From NCBI RefSeq assembly GCF_030052815.1, contig NC_079510.1, positions 44,234,725 to 44,298,724 of the forward strand: a DNA stretch of 64,000 bases, in the 5' to 3' direction. The notes beneath the pieces are model-generated. The model did not search any database, had not been told where the DNA came from, and saw only the letters and a program-made list of their open reading frames with translations. The DNA comes from Hevea brasiliensis. Its lineage: Eukaryota; Streptophyta; Magnoliopsida; Malpighiales; Euphorbiaceae. How positions within the stretch are numbered: position 1 is the first letter of the stretch; every line of letters starts with the position of its first letter. The translations under genes were made by a program, and so were the position numbers. Positions 12,472-23,397 of the stretch are shown here, in pieces.

Positions 12472-14241
12472 ATGAGAAGAGCTAGAAGCACAAGTGACAC
12501 ATCCTTATTGTTCAATCCTGAAATTGAGAAATTTTGTAAAGCCAATAAGAAAGAAACCAGAAAAAGAAAAGAAGCATTGAGAGAAACTGAAATTGAAGCA
12601 GACATGGCTGATGAAAGAATCAGAATTAGTGGAGGTAATGTTGGAAATGATCGAAACAATGAAAATGCAGCCCAAGGTGAAGAAGTTGTAAATGCTAATG
12701 TGCCTAGGGGAAGTATGATGGATCATGTTTTTCCTTGTTTTGATGACTTGAGAGAAAGCATAGCAAGACCAAGAATTGATGCAAATAGTTACAAGATGGA
12801 TTTTGGAGTTCTTCAAATGATTCAAAATTCTCAATTTGGGGGACATCCTTCTGAAAATCCACACACACATCTAAAGAAGTTTGCTATGATTTGTGATATG
12901 CAAAAACAACCTGGAGTATCTGATGATGCAGCAAGATTGAAGCTATTCCCATTCTCTTTGAAAGATAGAGCATTGGATTGGCTTGATTCTTTACCTCACA
13001 ACTCCATTACAAATTGGGAGCAACTCACTGATGCATTTCTTGCACAATATTTTCCACCTGGAAAAACTCAAGAATTGAGGAATCAAATGACAGCTTTCAG
13101 ACCAAGAGAAGATGAAACTCTTTATGAGTCATGGATGAGATGGAAGAAATTAGAAAGACAATGCCCACATCATGCCATTCCAAAATGGATGATAAACCAG
13201 AATTTTTATACAAATGTCACTCCTGCAATTAGAGGGATTATTGATGCTCAAACAGGAGGAGAATTTATTATGAAGCATGAAGATGAAGCTTATGAGCTAT
13301 TGGAGAAAATTGCAAAGAATACTCATCTTTGGAGTAGTCCAAGAGGACCAGCTCCAACTGGAATGTATGACCTTGATCCATTCAACATGATTAATGCAAA
13401 GTTTGATGCACTTACAAATGTCTTGGCTAAGAAGATGGAAGATTTGAGTATGTTGGTTAGTTCATCATCATCATCTGGAAGTTCACAACAAGTTGCTTAT
13501 GCAGAAGGAACTACCAGCTGTGCAGTAGACTATGGAGAGCAAGCAGCATATGTTGGTAATTATGGAAACAAGCAAATGGGGAATCCTTACTCTCAAACTT
13601 ATAATCCAACTTGGAAGAATCATCCCAACTTTTCATGGGGAAATCAGCAAAATCAAGTTTCAAATCAGAATTTTCAACCACAACAGCAACAAGGAATTCC
13701 ATTTCAGCAAAATAGGCAACCATTGCCTAATTTTCAACAGAAAAATATGAATCCTCCACCAAAACAGCAAGAACAAAATCCCACCACAGAAGCTTTATTA
13801 CAACAAATTCTTGCTAACCAAACTAAGCATGATGAAGAGATGAGAGAGATGAAAGCAAGGCTAGAACAGATGCAAACACATAACAGAATATTGGAAAATC
13901 AGATTGCACAACAAGCATCTTCCTCAAGTACCAAGTCTTTTGGAAAACTTCCAAGTCAACCAGAAAACCCAAGAGAGCAGTGTCAAGCTATTACTTTAAG
14001 AAGTGGGAAAGTTGTAAATAATGAGAAGAGTGAAAATAGTGAGAAGAGAGAAAATGAGAAAGAAATTGATGAGAGTGAAAAACAAGAGAGTGAAAAAAAA
14101 AAGAAAGTGCAGAAAAATGTAAAGAGAAAATTGAAGAGAAGGAAGAGAAGTATATACCTCCAGAGCCTTACAAGCCACAACTTCCCTTTCCACAGAGATT
14201 TCAAAAAGCCAAGCTTGATAAGCAATTTGGAAAGTTCTTAG
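12472..14241 (+). CDS. gag polyprotein of element B
   Basis: An open frame of 589 codons. The start MRRARSTSDTSLLFNPEIEK is the usual Athila gag opening (basic patch, then LLF-[ND]-PEIE), which decides the start. Residues about 85-290 form the retrotransposon gag core (capsid), with LFPFSLKDRALDWLDSLP near residue 160. Then come a Q/N-rich linker (about 360-430), a coiled coil (about 440-485) and the family signature CQAITLRSGKVV near 505. No CCHC knuckle is seen, as is common in this lineage. A run of ten A (14093-14102) lies near the end. After it this frame reads basic filler to a stop, while the next frame continues with the expected gag-pol junction (KYIPPEPYKPQLPFPQRF). The last 45 or so residues are therefore probably an artefact of a one-base shift. 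Confidence 0.88.
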   Translation: MRRARSTSDTSLLFNPEIEKFCKANKKETRKRKEALRETEIEADMADERIRISGGNVGNDRNNENAAQGEEVVNANVPRGSMMDHVFPCFDDLRESIARPRIDANSYKMDFGVLQMIQNSQFGGHPSENPHTHLKKFAMICDMQKQPGVSDDAARLKLFPFSLKDRALDWLDSLPHNSITNWEQLTDAFLAQYFPPGKTQELRNQMTAFRPREDETLYESWMRWKKLERQCPHHAIPKWMINQNFYTNVTPAIRGIIDAQTGGEFIMKHEDEAYELLEKIAKNTHLWSSPRGPAPTGMYDLDPFNMINAKFDALTNVLAKKMEDLSMLVSSSSSSGSSQQVAYAEGTTSCAVDYGEQAAYVGNYGNKQMGNPYSQTYNPTWKNHPNFSWGNQQNQVSNQNFQPQQQQGIPFQQNRQPLPNFQQKNMNPPPKQQEQNPTTEALLQQILANQTKHDEEMREMKARLEQMQTHNRILENQIAQQASSSSTKSFGKLPSQPENPREQCQAITLRSGKVVNNEKSENSEKRENEKEIDESEKQESEKKKKVQKNVKRKLKRRKRSIYLQSLTSHNFPFHRDFKKPSLISNLESS

Positions 14242-17200
14242 AGGTTTTGAAGAAGCTATACATAAATGTGCCTTTTATTGATGCTCTTTCACAAACACCC
14301 TCTTATGCAAAATTCTTAAAAGAAATTCTCTCAAACAAGAGGAGACTTGAAGACCATGAAACTGTAGCTTTGACAGAAGAATGCAGTGCTATCCTCCAAA
14401 GGAAACTTCCTCCAAAGCTCAAGGATCCAGGGAGTTTTTCAATTCCATGCCACATTAGGGAATCATGTTCTACAAAAGCTTTATGTGATCTAGGGGCTAG
14501 TGTTAGCCTTATGCCCCTCTCCATTTATGAGAAGCTCATTATGAGAGATCTTAAACCAACCCACATTTCTCTTCAGTTAGCTGACAGATCAATTAAGTAT
14601 CCTGAAGGGATTTTGGAGAATGTGCCTTTAAAGGTTGGGAAGTTCTATATACCTGTTGATTTTGTCATCTTGGACATGGAGGAGGATTCTAATATTCCAA
14701 TTATCTTGGGAAGACCCTTTCTAGCTACAGCAGGAGCATTAATTGATGTTAATGGAGAAAAATTGACTCTTAGAGTTGGTGAAGATCAATTGGTTTTCAA
14801 TATTAATAACACTATGAAGAAGCATCATTCTGAAGCTGATACTTGCTTGAGAATTGATATCATTGATGAGCTGGTTGAAGAATACTTCAGAAAGAAATAT
14901 CCAGAAGATCCACTTGAAAATTGTTTGTTTCATGGAGGAGGCATAGACTATGACAATCATGTGGCTGCATATGCTCAACATTTAGAGGGAAGTCCACCAT
15001 TCATTTCTGCTCCAGTTTTTCAACTCACACAAAAGGAAATAGCAGAATCTAAGCAACCATCATTTAAGGAAGAAGATGCACCTAAGGTAGAACTTAAGCA
15101 ACTTCCTTCTCAGTTCAGGTATGAATTTCTTGGCACTAATAACACTTATCCAGTAATTGTAAATGCAAATTTAAGTACTTTAGAGGCTGATAAGTTGTTA
15201 AGAGTGTTGAGGCAATTTAGGAAAGTTTTAAGATACACCATAGATGACATTAAGGGAATAAGCCCACACTTTTGCATGCATAGAATTATTTTGGAAGAAA
15301 ATTGTAAGCCATCTATTGAACATCAGAGGAGGTTGAACCCAAATATGAAAGAAGTTGTTAAAAAGGAAATTTTGAAGTTGCTTGATGCAGGGATCATATA
15401 CCTTATCTCAGACAGTACTTGGGTGAGCCCAGTACATGTTGTCCCAAAAAAGGGTGGAATGACAGTGGTCAAAAATGAAAATAATGAATTAATTCCCACC
15501 AGAACAGTGACTAGTTGGCGAATGTGCATAGATTATTAAAAATTAAATATTGCCACTAGAAAAGATCATTTTCCACTTCCCTTCATTGATCAGATGTTAG
15601 AAAGACTGGCTAGGCATTCTTATTTTTGCTATTTAGATGGATACTCAGGTTTTTTTCAAATCCCTATCCATCCAAATGATCAAGAGAAAACCATTTTTAC
15701 TTGTCCATATGGAACCTTTGCTTATAAGCGGATGCCATTTGGGTTGTGTAATGCACCAGCTACTTTCCAAAGGTGCATGATGGCAATCTTCTCAGATTTC
15801 ATTGAAGATATAATGGAGGTTTTTATGGATGACTTTTCTGTTTATGGATCTTCATTTGACATATGCTTGGCTAACCTTTCTAAAGTTTTACAGCGATGTG
15901 CAGATACTGACCTTGTGTTAAACTAGGAAAAGTGTCATTTCATGGTTCAGGAAGGGATAGTGCTTGGACATTTGGTGTCTAACAGAGGAATAGAGGTTGA
16001 TAAAACCAAAGTTGAAGTGATAGAGAAGATGGCTCCTCCTACCAATGTGAAGGAAATTCGAAGTTTTCTAGGACATGCCGGGTTCTACAGACGCTTTATC
16101 AAGGATTTTTCTAAAATAGCCAAACCTTTGTCTAATTTGTTAAGTAATGACATACCATTTGTGTTTGACCAAGAGTGTTTGGATGCCTTTTGCAGGTTGA
16201 AGCAAGCTCTTATCACTGCACCAATCATGCAACCACCTGATTGGAGCCTACCTTTTGAAATTATGTGTGATGCTAGCAACTATGCAATTGGAGCTGTTCT
16301 TTGTCAAAGAAAGGACAAAAAGGCTTATGCTATTTATTATGCTAGTAGAACACTGGATGAGGCCCAAACAAATTATGCAACAACTGAAAAGGAATTCTTA
16401 GCAATTGTTTTTGCATTGGAAAAATTCAGACCTTACATTATTGACTCAAAAGTGGTTATATTTTCAGATCATGCAGCCATCAGGTATTTACTCCGTAAAA
16501 AGGAGGCTAAACCTAGGCTCATTAGGTGGATTCTGATGCTACAAGAGTTTGATTTGGAGATTAGAGATAAGAAGGGAGCTAAAAATGTAGTTGCAGATAA
16601 TCTTAGTAGGCTGAAATTGGATGATGAAGAAATGGATGAAATCCCTATTGATGAGTTTTTCTTGGATGAACAACTTTTCTCTCTTGTTGCTAAATTACCT
16701 TGGTATGCAAACTTTGTGAATTATCTATCTTGTGGAGTTTTACCTCTAGGAATGACATGGCAACAAAAGAAAAAGTTTTTACATGAGGCAAAATTTTATA
16801 GATGGGATGATCCTTTACTCTTTAGGAGATGTTGTGATGGTTTAATAAGGAGATGTATTCTTGATGATGAGACACAGAGTATTATGCATCATTGCCATGC
16901 TTCTGATTATGGAGGACATTTTGGAATCTCTAAAACAGCTAGTAAAATTTTGCAAGCTGGTTTCTTTTGGCCAAATCTTTTTAAGGATGTGAGGAAATTT
17001 GTGTTGGAATGTGATAAATGTCAAAGGAGTGGAAATTTGTCAAAAAGAGATCAAATGCCCCTAAATGATATTCTTGAAGTAGAATTATTTGATGTTTGGG
17101 AAATAGATTTTATGGGGCCATTCCCTCCTTCATATGTTAATAGATACATCCTAGTTGGGGTTGACTATGTGTCAAAGTGGGTGGAAGCTATTGCAACTCC

Positions 17201-18017
17201 AACTAATGATGCTAGAGTGGTAGTGAAATTCTTGAAGAAATTTGTCTTGAGTAGATTTGGAGCTCCTAGGGCTGTAATTAGTGATGGGGGTTCACATTTT
17301 TGTAATAAGCAATTTGAGAGCTTAATGAGGAAGTATGGTGTAGTGCACAAGATAGCTACCCCATACCATCCTCAAACTTCAGGACAAGTTGAAATTTCTA
17401 ACAGAGAACTCAAACATATTTTGGAGAAAACAGTGAGCAATTCTCGGAAAGATTGGTCTATCAAACTAGATGATGCTTTATGGGCATATAGGACTGCTTA
17501 CAAAACCCCTATAGGAACTACTCCCTTTAGGTTGGTGTATGGTAAGTCTTGTCATTTACCTGTGGAGCTAGAACATAGAGCATATTGGGCCATTCAGACC
17601 TTGAATTTTGATCTTAAGCAAGCTGGTGAAAAGAGACTATTGCAACTCAATGAGCTTGAAGAACTGAGGATGGATGCTTATGAAAGTGCCCGTATTTACA
17701 AAGAAAGAACTAAAGTTTGGCATGATAAGCATCTTAGGAAAAAGGAATTCAAAGAGGGTGATTCAGTTTTGTTGTTCAACTAAAGATTGAAATTGTTCCC
17801 TGGAAAACTTAAATCAAGGTGGACTGGTCCATATAGAGTTTCTAAGGTTTTCCCTTATGGAGCAATTGAAATTTGGAATGAAAAATCTGGGAATTTTAAG
17901 GTCAATGGGCATAGATTGAAACATTACATAACTGGAGACCCAATAAAAGGAGCAAGCTGTTACAAGCTCTCCAATCCCTCACCTCTTTTCTGTGAAATAC
18001 ATGAAAAGTCCAGCTAA
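14103..18017 (+). pseudogene. pol of element B: protease, reverse transcriptase, RNase H, integrase (three in-frame stops)
   Basis: A single frame reads through the whole region, interrupted only by TAA at 15537 (where DYRKLN is expected), TAG at 15924 (a tryptophan codon in LNWEKC-type contexts) and TAA at 17781. Protease: CDLGASVSL, aspartate at 14487. Reverse transcriptase: CIDY at 15526, FGLCNAPATFQRCM, catalytic FMDD at about 15823. RNase [13 protein letters not shown] at about 16267 through ADNLSRL. Integrase: the H-H-C-C finger ([18 protein letters not shown]), then the catalytic triad in [15 protein letters not shown] and the glutamate of VEISNRE. After the third stop comes the C-terminal part, [10 protein letters not shown]. 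Most lesions are single-base, and all other catalytic residues are kept. It would copy and integrate element RNA/cDNA if uninterrupted. Confidence 0.92.
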
Positions 18018-18785
18018 GGACTATAAATTAGCCCTCTTGGGAGGCATCCCAAGTCCTTTTATTTTGCTTTTGTTCATTTACTTTTACTTTCATTGCTTTT
18101 GTTTTTATCTTAAATCTCCCCAAATTCAATTTTTGACATTGTTGAATTTTGTCCCTTGTAGATGTATTTCAATGAAGAAAGGCTGGTGAACTGCTGGGGA
18201 GTAACCCTTAACTGATATTTTATTCTTCAACACTCCCAAAAATTGATTGATTTTTACTGCATAACCTGTGCAGGTCTGCTACCTAGTTTATGCAAAGAGG
18301 AAGAAGAAATTCTGCAGCAAAGAGGGTGTCTGCAGCAGATGATTTATGTTCTTGGTGAGGTTGGGTGTATAACTTTTAAGTATATGTGCTTTTTATGTTA
18401 ATATAGTGGTAAGTGGGTCATCTTTGTAGTTTTGAGTTTATTTGGGGTGTGAGATTTAAGATGGACATGCTGCATTTTCTTGGCATGACTTGGGGAGTTC
18501 ATCATTTGTATATAAATGCAACTTTATGCAGATTTTATTGAGTTTTATGTGTTAAATGTTGATTTGTAGAATTTGAGTCAAAATGGCATGGGTCACAAAT
18601 GCCTTTTATGCAGGATTCACTTTTACAAGCATGTGTGATGTAATTTTGATGGATTTTGTATATATTGATGTGTTTTTTGTGATAATTTCTCATGATTTAT
18701 GCTTAATAGAATTATATTTCTTCATTCTAGGGTATTTTTCACACTTGCAAATGATTTTCCATTGCAATCTCAATCTTGTTGAATT
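18018..18785 (+). other. Noncoding spacer of element B between pol and the insertion of C
   Basis: T-rich noncoding DNA with one GCATAACCTGTGCAG-type motif near 18260. Short open stretches here are chance. The last five bases, GAATT (18781-18785), are the left target duplication of element C. Confidence 0.7.
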
Positions 18786-20881
18786 TGTTAGTAGTATGCC
18801 CTAGAGCATATCATTTAGTATGTATCTTGTACATATTTTTAATAATAAAAGGCATTTCCACTTTTCCGTTTACATAATATATTTATGTGTAATAGAAAAG
18901 GTCCATTGATATTTTGTTAGAAATATTATTCTTAAGTTGTTAAGAATATGAGTGACAATATTTCTAGCACAAAGTATCATAAATAGGTTCACAATCGAGG
19001 ATACTTCATAATAAGGACATGACTTATCCAGAAAGATTGTATTTATGTTTGTTCCCAAGTTATTTATATGAGATATAAATAAGATGGAATGGTGAGTCTC
19101 ATGCCATATAACAAACATGATAGGCACTTATAAATGATAAGTAGGTCGAACGGTGACACTTATGACAAGCACATGGAGTTTACTCTTGTCAATGTTTTGT
19201 CATAAATCATATCGATGCATATAATCTTTAGACTGAGATAGCACGATTATCTTGTATATAGGTAGTTTGAGTTTGATCTGCTTTCATACTTGTACTATGT
19301 ATGGGTATATGGGCATGTGTTGGCTCTGCTAGTTATATATGGAGGTAGGTGTTGATCAAGAAGGAATCTGTTCCTCTAAGTAAATAGAGATAAAATCCTA
19401 TGTTCATTTAATTGTTCTTGATGTTTCAAGTTCTGGCCAGACAGATAGATTTATTCGAAAAGAGTTTCGATGAGAAAAATCTTTTAATCAAGAACTGGAA
19501 TTAAAAGAGAACATAATATTCATAGCAAATGGAGTTTGACATAAACCATGACTCCAGCTTGAGTTGGGATTTTGTAACAGAGAGATTCTAGTGCATGGTA
19601 ACATATGATTATAGGTTCATTTAAGGTAAATCTTATTACTAATTGGGTGGCCATGGCATGCTATGCTAGGTGTTAACCATGGTCTATGAGGTTCATAAAA
19701 TGATTTAGAGAAATCATTCATGGTAAGAAAGAGTTCTGATGATATTAAGAGTTGATATCATGTCTCATTGCCAATTAGTTATGAGCCTAGTAAGTCACAC
19801 ACATACACAAGTTATCACCTATTTAAATATGATTTAATTAATTAATTAAAGAGTTTAATTGATTAATTAAATAGATTTGGTTTGCAATAAAATTGCAAAG
19901 TCCCTAGCATGACTTGAAACCAAATCTAGATTATTGGATGTGTAGTATAAATTAAATTTATATTTAAAGTGTTTAAATATGAATTTAATTGATGAGAAAT
20001 TAATTAATAGAGATTAATTAATTAATTTATATTTGATATAAATTAATTAGAAGAAGAAAATAATTATTTTGGGTTAAGAACTCAAAATTAAGACACAGGG
20101 GCATTTTGGTCATTTTGCAGTGTGACACGTGGCACCATGAGATGGTGACACATGGCATAACACATAAGCTTGCCAAATATTTTTAATCATGTAAGATGAT
20201 TAAAATCAAGATTAAATATAGGTTTGACACTTGGCACAATGTGATTGGGTCACTTAAACCTAGAGCTAATCAAAAGGTGACATGTGGCTAGGGTTTAATG
20301 TGTTAACCTAGCTATTTAAGTGGGGTTATGAAAAGAAAACACAACCAGCAGCCTCTCCTCTCAATTGTCACGCCACTTTGAGCCTCTCCAGCTATTTCTC
20401 TTCATCTCTCATCAATTCAAAGAGATTAGCCATCAATCTCTTGAATTAAGAACACTAGAAATTGTTTCTAGTGTCCTGTTTGCATCTCTAATCTCTTAAA
20501 AGGCAGAACTTGAATTTCTAATTAATAGAAAAGGCTTTAGAAGCTGTTCAAGGGCTGCCATAGGTGTTCTTGGTGTGGACAAGCTAGAGGGACAACATCT
20601 GGTGTCCTGACGACGACTCTCAAAGGCGCATTGCCGCAAAGACATCAAGAGGTTAGTGTAATCGTTCTTGATTTAATCTAGGGTTCTAAAATTAATCTGA
20701 TTAATTTTAAAATCTTAAATGGCAAATACAGATCCAAAAACATATTGAAAGAGTTTTAATATGTTGTTTATCATTGAAATCAAATAGATAAAAATAAATC
20801 TTGCATGGTGCATGTGACCCTAGGTGAAAATTTTTGAATTCAATGGTATAATCTTGTGTTTTTCACGCTTCCGTTCCTTCA
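18786..20881 (+). repeat. 5' LTR of element C
   Basis: It is 2096 bp and almost identical to 26182-28276; the first 350 bp show no difference by eye. Differences cluster near 19146, 19280, 19435, 19555 and 20600. A TATA-like CTATTTAAG lies near 20311. Confidence 0.95.
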
Positions 20882-20883
20882 AT

Positions 20884-20896
20884 TGGTATCAAAGCC
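20884..20896 (+). other. Primer-binding site of element C
   Basis: TGGTATCAAAGCC follows the LTR by two bases. It matches the methionine tRNA primer complement (TGGTATCAGAGCC) with one change. Confidence 0.85.
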
Positions 20897-22662
20897 ACTA
20901 TATTTGCCATTTAGATTGTTGATTATATAATTTAATTGTGTGTTTGATCATGAGATCAAGAGATTCATTGCTGGTTGGATCATGAGGTGTGGCGGCACAC
21001 ATGGTGGAGCCACCATTGGTGGCAACAATGGTTCCATGGGTGGTTCAAGGTTTGGCTTTTAATTCTGCAATTGTTGTATGATCTAAGGCCTATTCTTTGA
21101 CTAATTAAAGTGTTTAATTAGTTGTTTTAATCACACAATTAAATTATGATTCAAATCAGAATTTTAAAAATTGTTTGAATGTGATTCAAATCTGAATTTT
21201 AAAAGTTGTTTGAATGTGATTCAAATCTGAATTTTTAAAGTTGTTTGAATCATATTTAAATCTGATTTTTTAAAATTGATTCAATAAAATTCAGATCTGA
21301 TTTTTTAAGAAATATTTGAATGTGATTCAAATCTGATTTTTTAAAAAATGTTTGAATGTGATTCAAATCTGAATTTTTGAAGTTGTTTGAATGTGATTCG
21401 AATCTGAATTTTTAAATTTGTTTGAATGAGATTCAAATCTGAATTTTTAAATTTATTTGAATCATATTCAAATCTGGATTTTTAAGTTGAATATGAGATA
21501 TTCAATTTAATTTAAGTATGTATGTTTTATTTAATTGTTAAATAGTGATATGCATGATGGATGATCATGGACTATAAAAGACCAATGTGATTGGATTTAT
21601 TTCTTTTATGTTTCTTTGGGATTGTAAATTAATTAATTTATTTTAATTTATTTTGGGCATGTATTATTAAGTTTGTAATAATTTTTGGGTTGTAATTTCA
21701 TTTATTTAAGTTCTTGTAAATTCGCCTTGGTATGCTAAGGATTACTATGTAATATTGGATTGCAAGAAGTTCAAGGAGGTCAAGAGCATTAGTGGGACCA
21801 GTGGGAGGAATTCAAGATCAAGTGTTGATTATGTACTCCTTCAGCAACTCTTGTAAAATGAATGAATGAAATGCACCTAGAATGCCTGATTCAATTCTTG
21901 GTGGCTCGAATTGAATCCCTTAGAAAGTCCATGATCATACCATATTTATCGCTTATCCATGAATGCATGAGATGTATGGGAATGTATGCAATTATATGAT
22001 ATATGCATGCTAAATGGATAATGTGCAAAGTGAGACCTTAATAGTAATTAGGATGGCTATAAAATCTTCCAAACAAATGATTAAGTTGGAAATGGTATAA
22101 TTAAAGTAATTATAACATAAGCCCTCCATTGGGGCAATTATTTTAAGAAATTTTAAATAGTTGCATGAGATGCAATTAATTTAAGAGATTTTCTTAAGAA
22201 TAATTGTTAAGCATGAGATGTTGTAAATATGTAAATGGTTTGGTGGCCAATATTGGATGTACCTGAGGACATTAAAATTATTTGCATAATTACTGGCTCA
22301 ATGGGATCAACTTAACTAATGCAAGATAAGTCAATAATGGATGTACCTGAGATTTTGAGCATTAGGGGCTAGGTAAAGGATTGAACCTCACATGAGATGT
22401 GATGGGCAAGGAGTTGCTCACTTATAGTTTATTGTAATTCCAATAATGGATGTACCTGAGGATGATCAATAGAATTATAAGAATTCAATCACCCACTAGA
22501 AATCCATCCAACTAGGATTTCCGTTTTCTACTTTGGAAGTGTAGGATTCTCTAAGTTAGTGGGAGGACCAATTTGATTAAAAGACCATAATCATTTTGGT
22601 TAATTACATGATATATTTACTAATTAATCTGGTTATTTTCTGCAGTTAATTTTCTGATAAAA
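20897..22662 (+). other. Untranslated leader of element C
   Basis: About 1.8 kb without coding content between the primer site and the gag ATG. It holds a 36-bp AT-rich tandem repeat (about 21146-21490) and a looser repeat of AATGGATGTACCTGAG near 22250, 22337 and 22445. A TTTTCTGCAG splice-acceptor-like sequence (22636-22645) sits just before the gag ATG, so the leader may be spliced. Confidence 0.65.
21146..21490. repeat. 36-bp tandem repeat in leader of element C
   Basis: About nine to ten diverged copies of a unit containing TTTGAATGTGATTCAAATCT followed by GAATTTTTAAAG. Each unit carries the short palindrome TTTGAAT...ATTCAAA. Confidence 0.85.
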
Positions 22663-23397
22663 ATGAGCACAAAACAACCACCACCATCCAATATCCTTGC
22701 AAGCATACTTGATCACAACAGGTTGACAGGACCTAATCTGTCTGATTGGCTAAGAAATTTGAAACTTGTCTTGAACCTTGAACATATAGGATATGTTCTA
22801 GATTCAAATGTTCCTGGTCCCTTACCTCCAGAGGCCACTTGAGAGGAACATGAAACTTTGGATAAGTGGAAGGAGCATGATATGAGAGCTAAGTGTTACA
22901 TGTTTGCTTCCATGAGTAATGAGTTACAGAAGCAGCATGAAAACTTGCAGAGTGCAAGTGAGATCCTTCTTCACCTACAAGAGTTGTATGGTGAGCACAG
23001 CAAGAATGCTAGGTATGAGATATCTAGACAGCTATTCCGTATGAGGATGTCTGAGGGACAGAATGTTGGAGATCACGTCTACAAGATGATTCGGCTGATT
23101 GAGCAGTTGGAACATCTTGACTTCCACATGGATTTCCAACTACTAACGGCTTTGATCCTTCAGTCCCTTCCTGAGTCTTTTGGGAATTTTGTGACAAATT
23201 TTCATATGACTAAACAGGAATGCACATTAGCTGAATTACTCAACATGCTGGTTATTGCCCAAAAGAATATGCCAGGCAATAAAGGAAAAGAGGTGGCTTT
23301 GGTTGCATCTTCTTCTGCTGGAAAGTCCAACAAGAAGAAGGGCAATAAGAAAAAGAAACCTCAGATTCCTAGTCCTTCTAAGAAAATAGCTAAATAA
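22663..23397 (+). pseudogene. gag of element C (one in-frame stop)
   Basis: ATG at 22663 (MSTKQPPPSNILASILDHNR). The frame has one internal stop, TGA at 22840, and otherwise runs to 23397. It shows the copia gag domain: LTGPNLSDWLRNLKLVL near the start, then RYEISRQLFRMRMSEGQNV and QSLPESFGNFVTNF. It ends in a lysine-rich tail where a CCHC knuckle should follow; only remnants (GKYSHCQ) remain after the stop. Confidence 0.88.

Noticed and set aside
18870..19127. 85-codon minus-strand open frame found identically at 26266-26523
   Set aside because: It is duplicated only because both lie in the LTRs of element C. No protein family is recognised.
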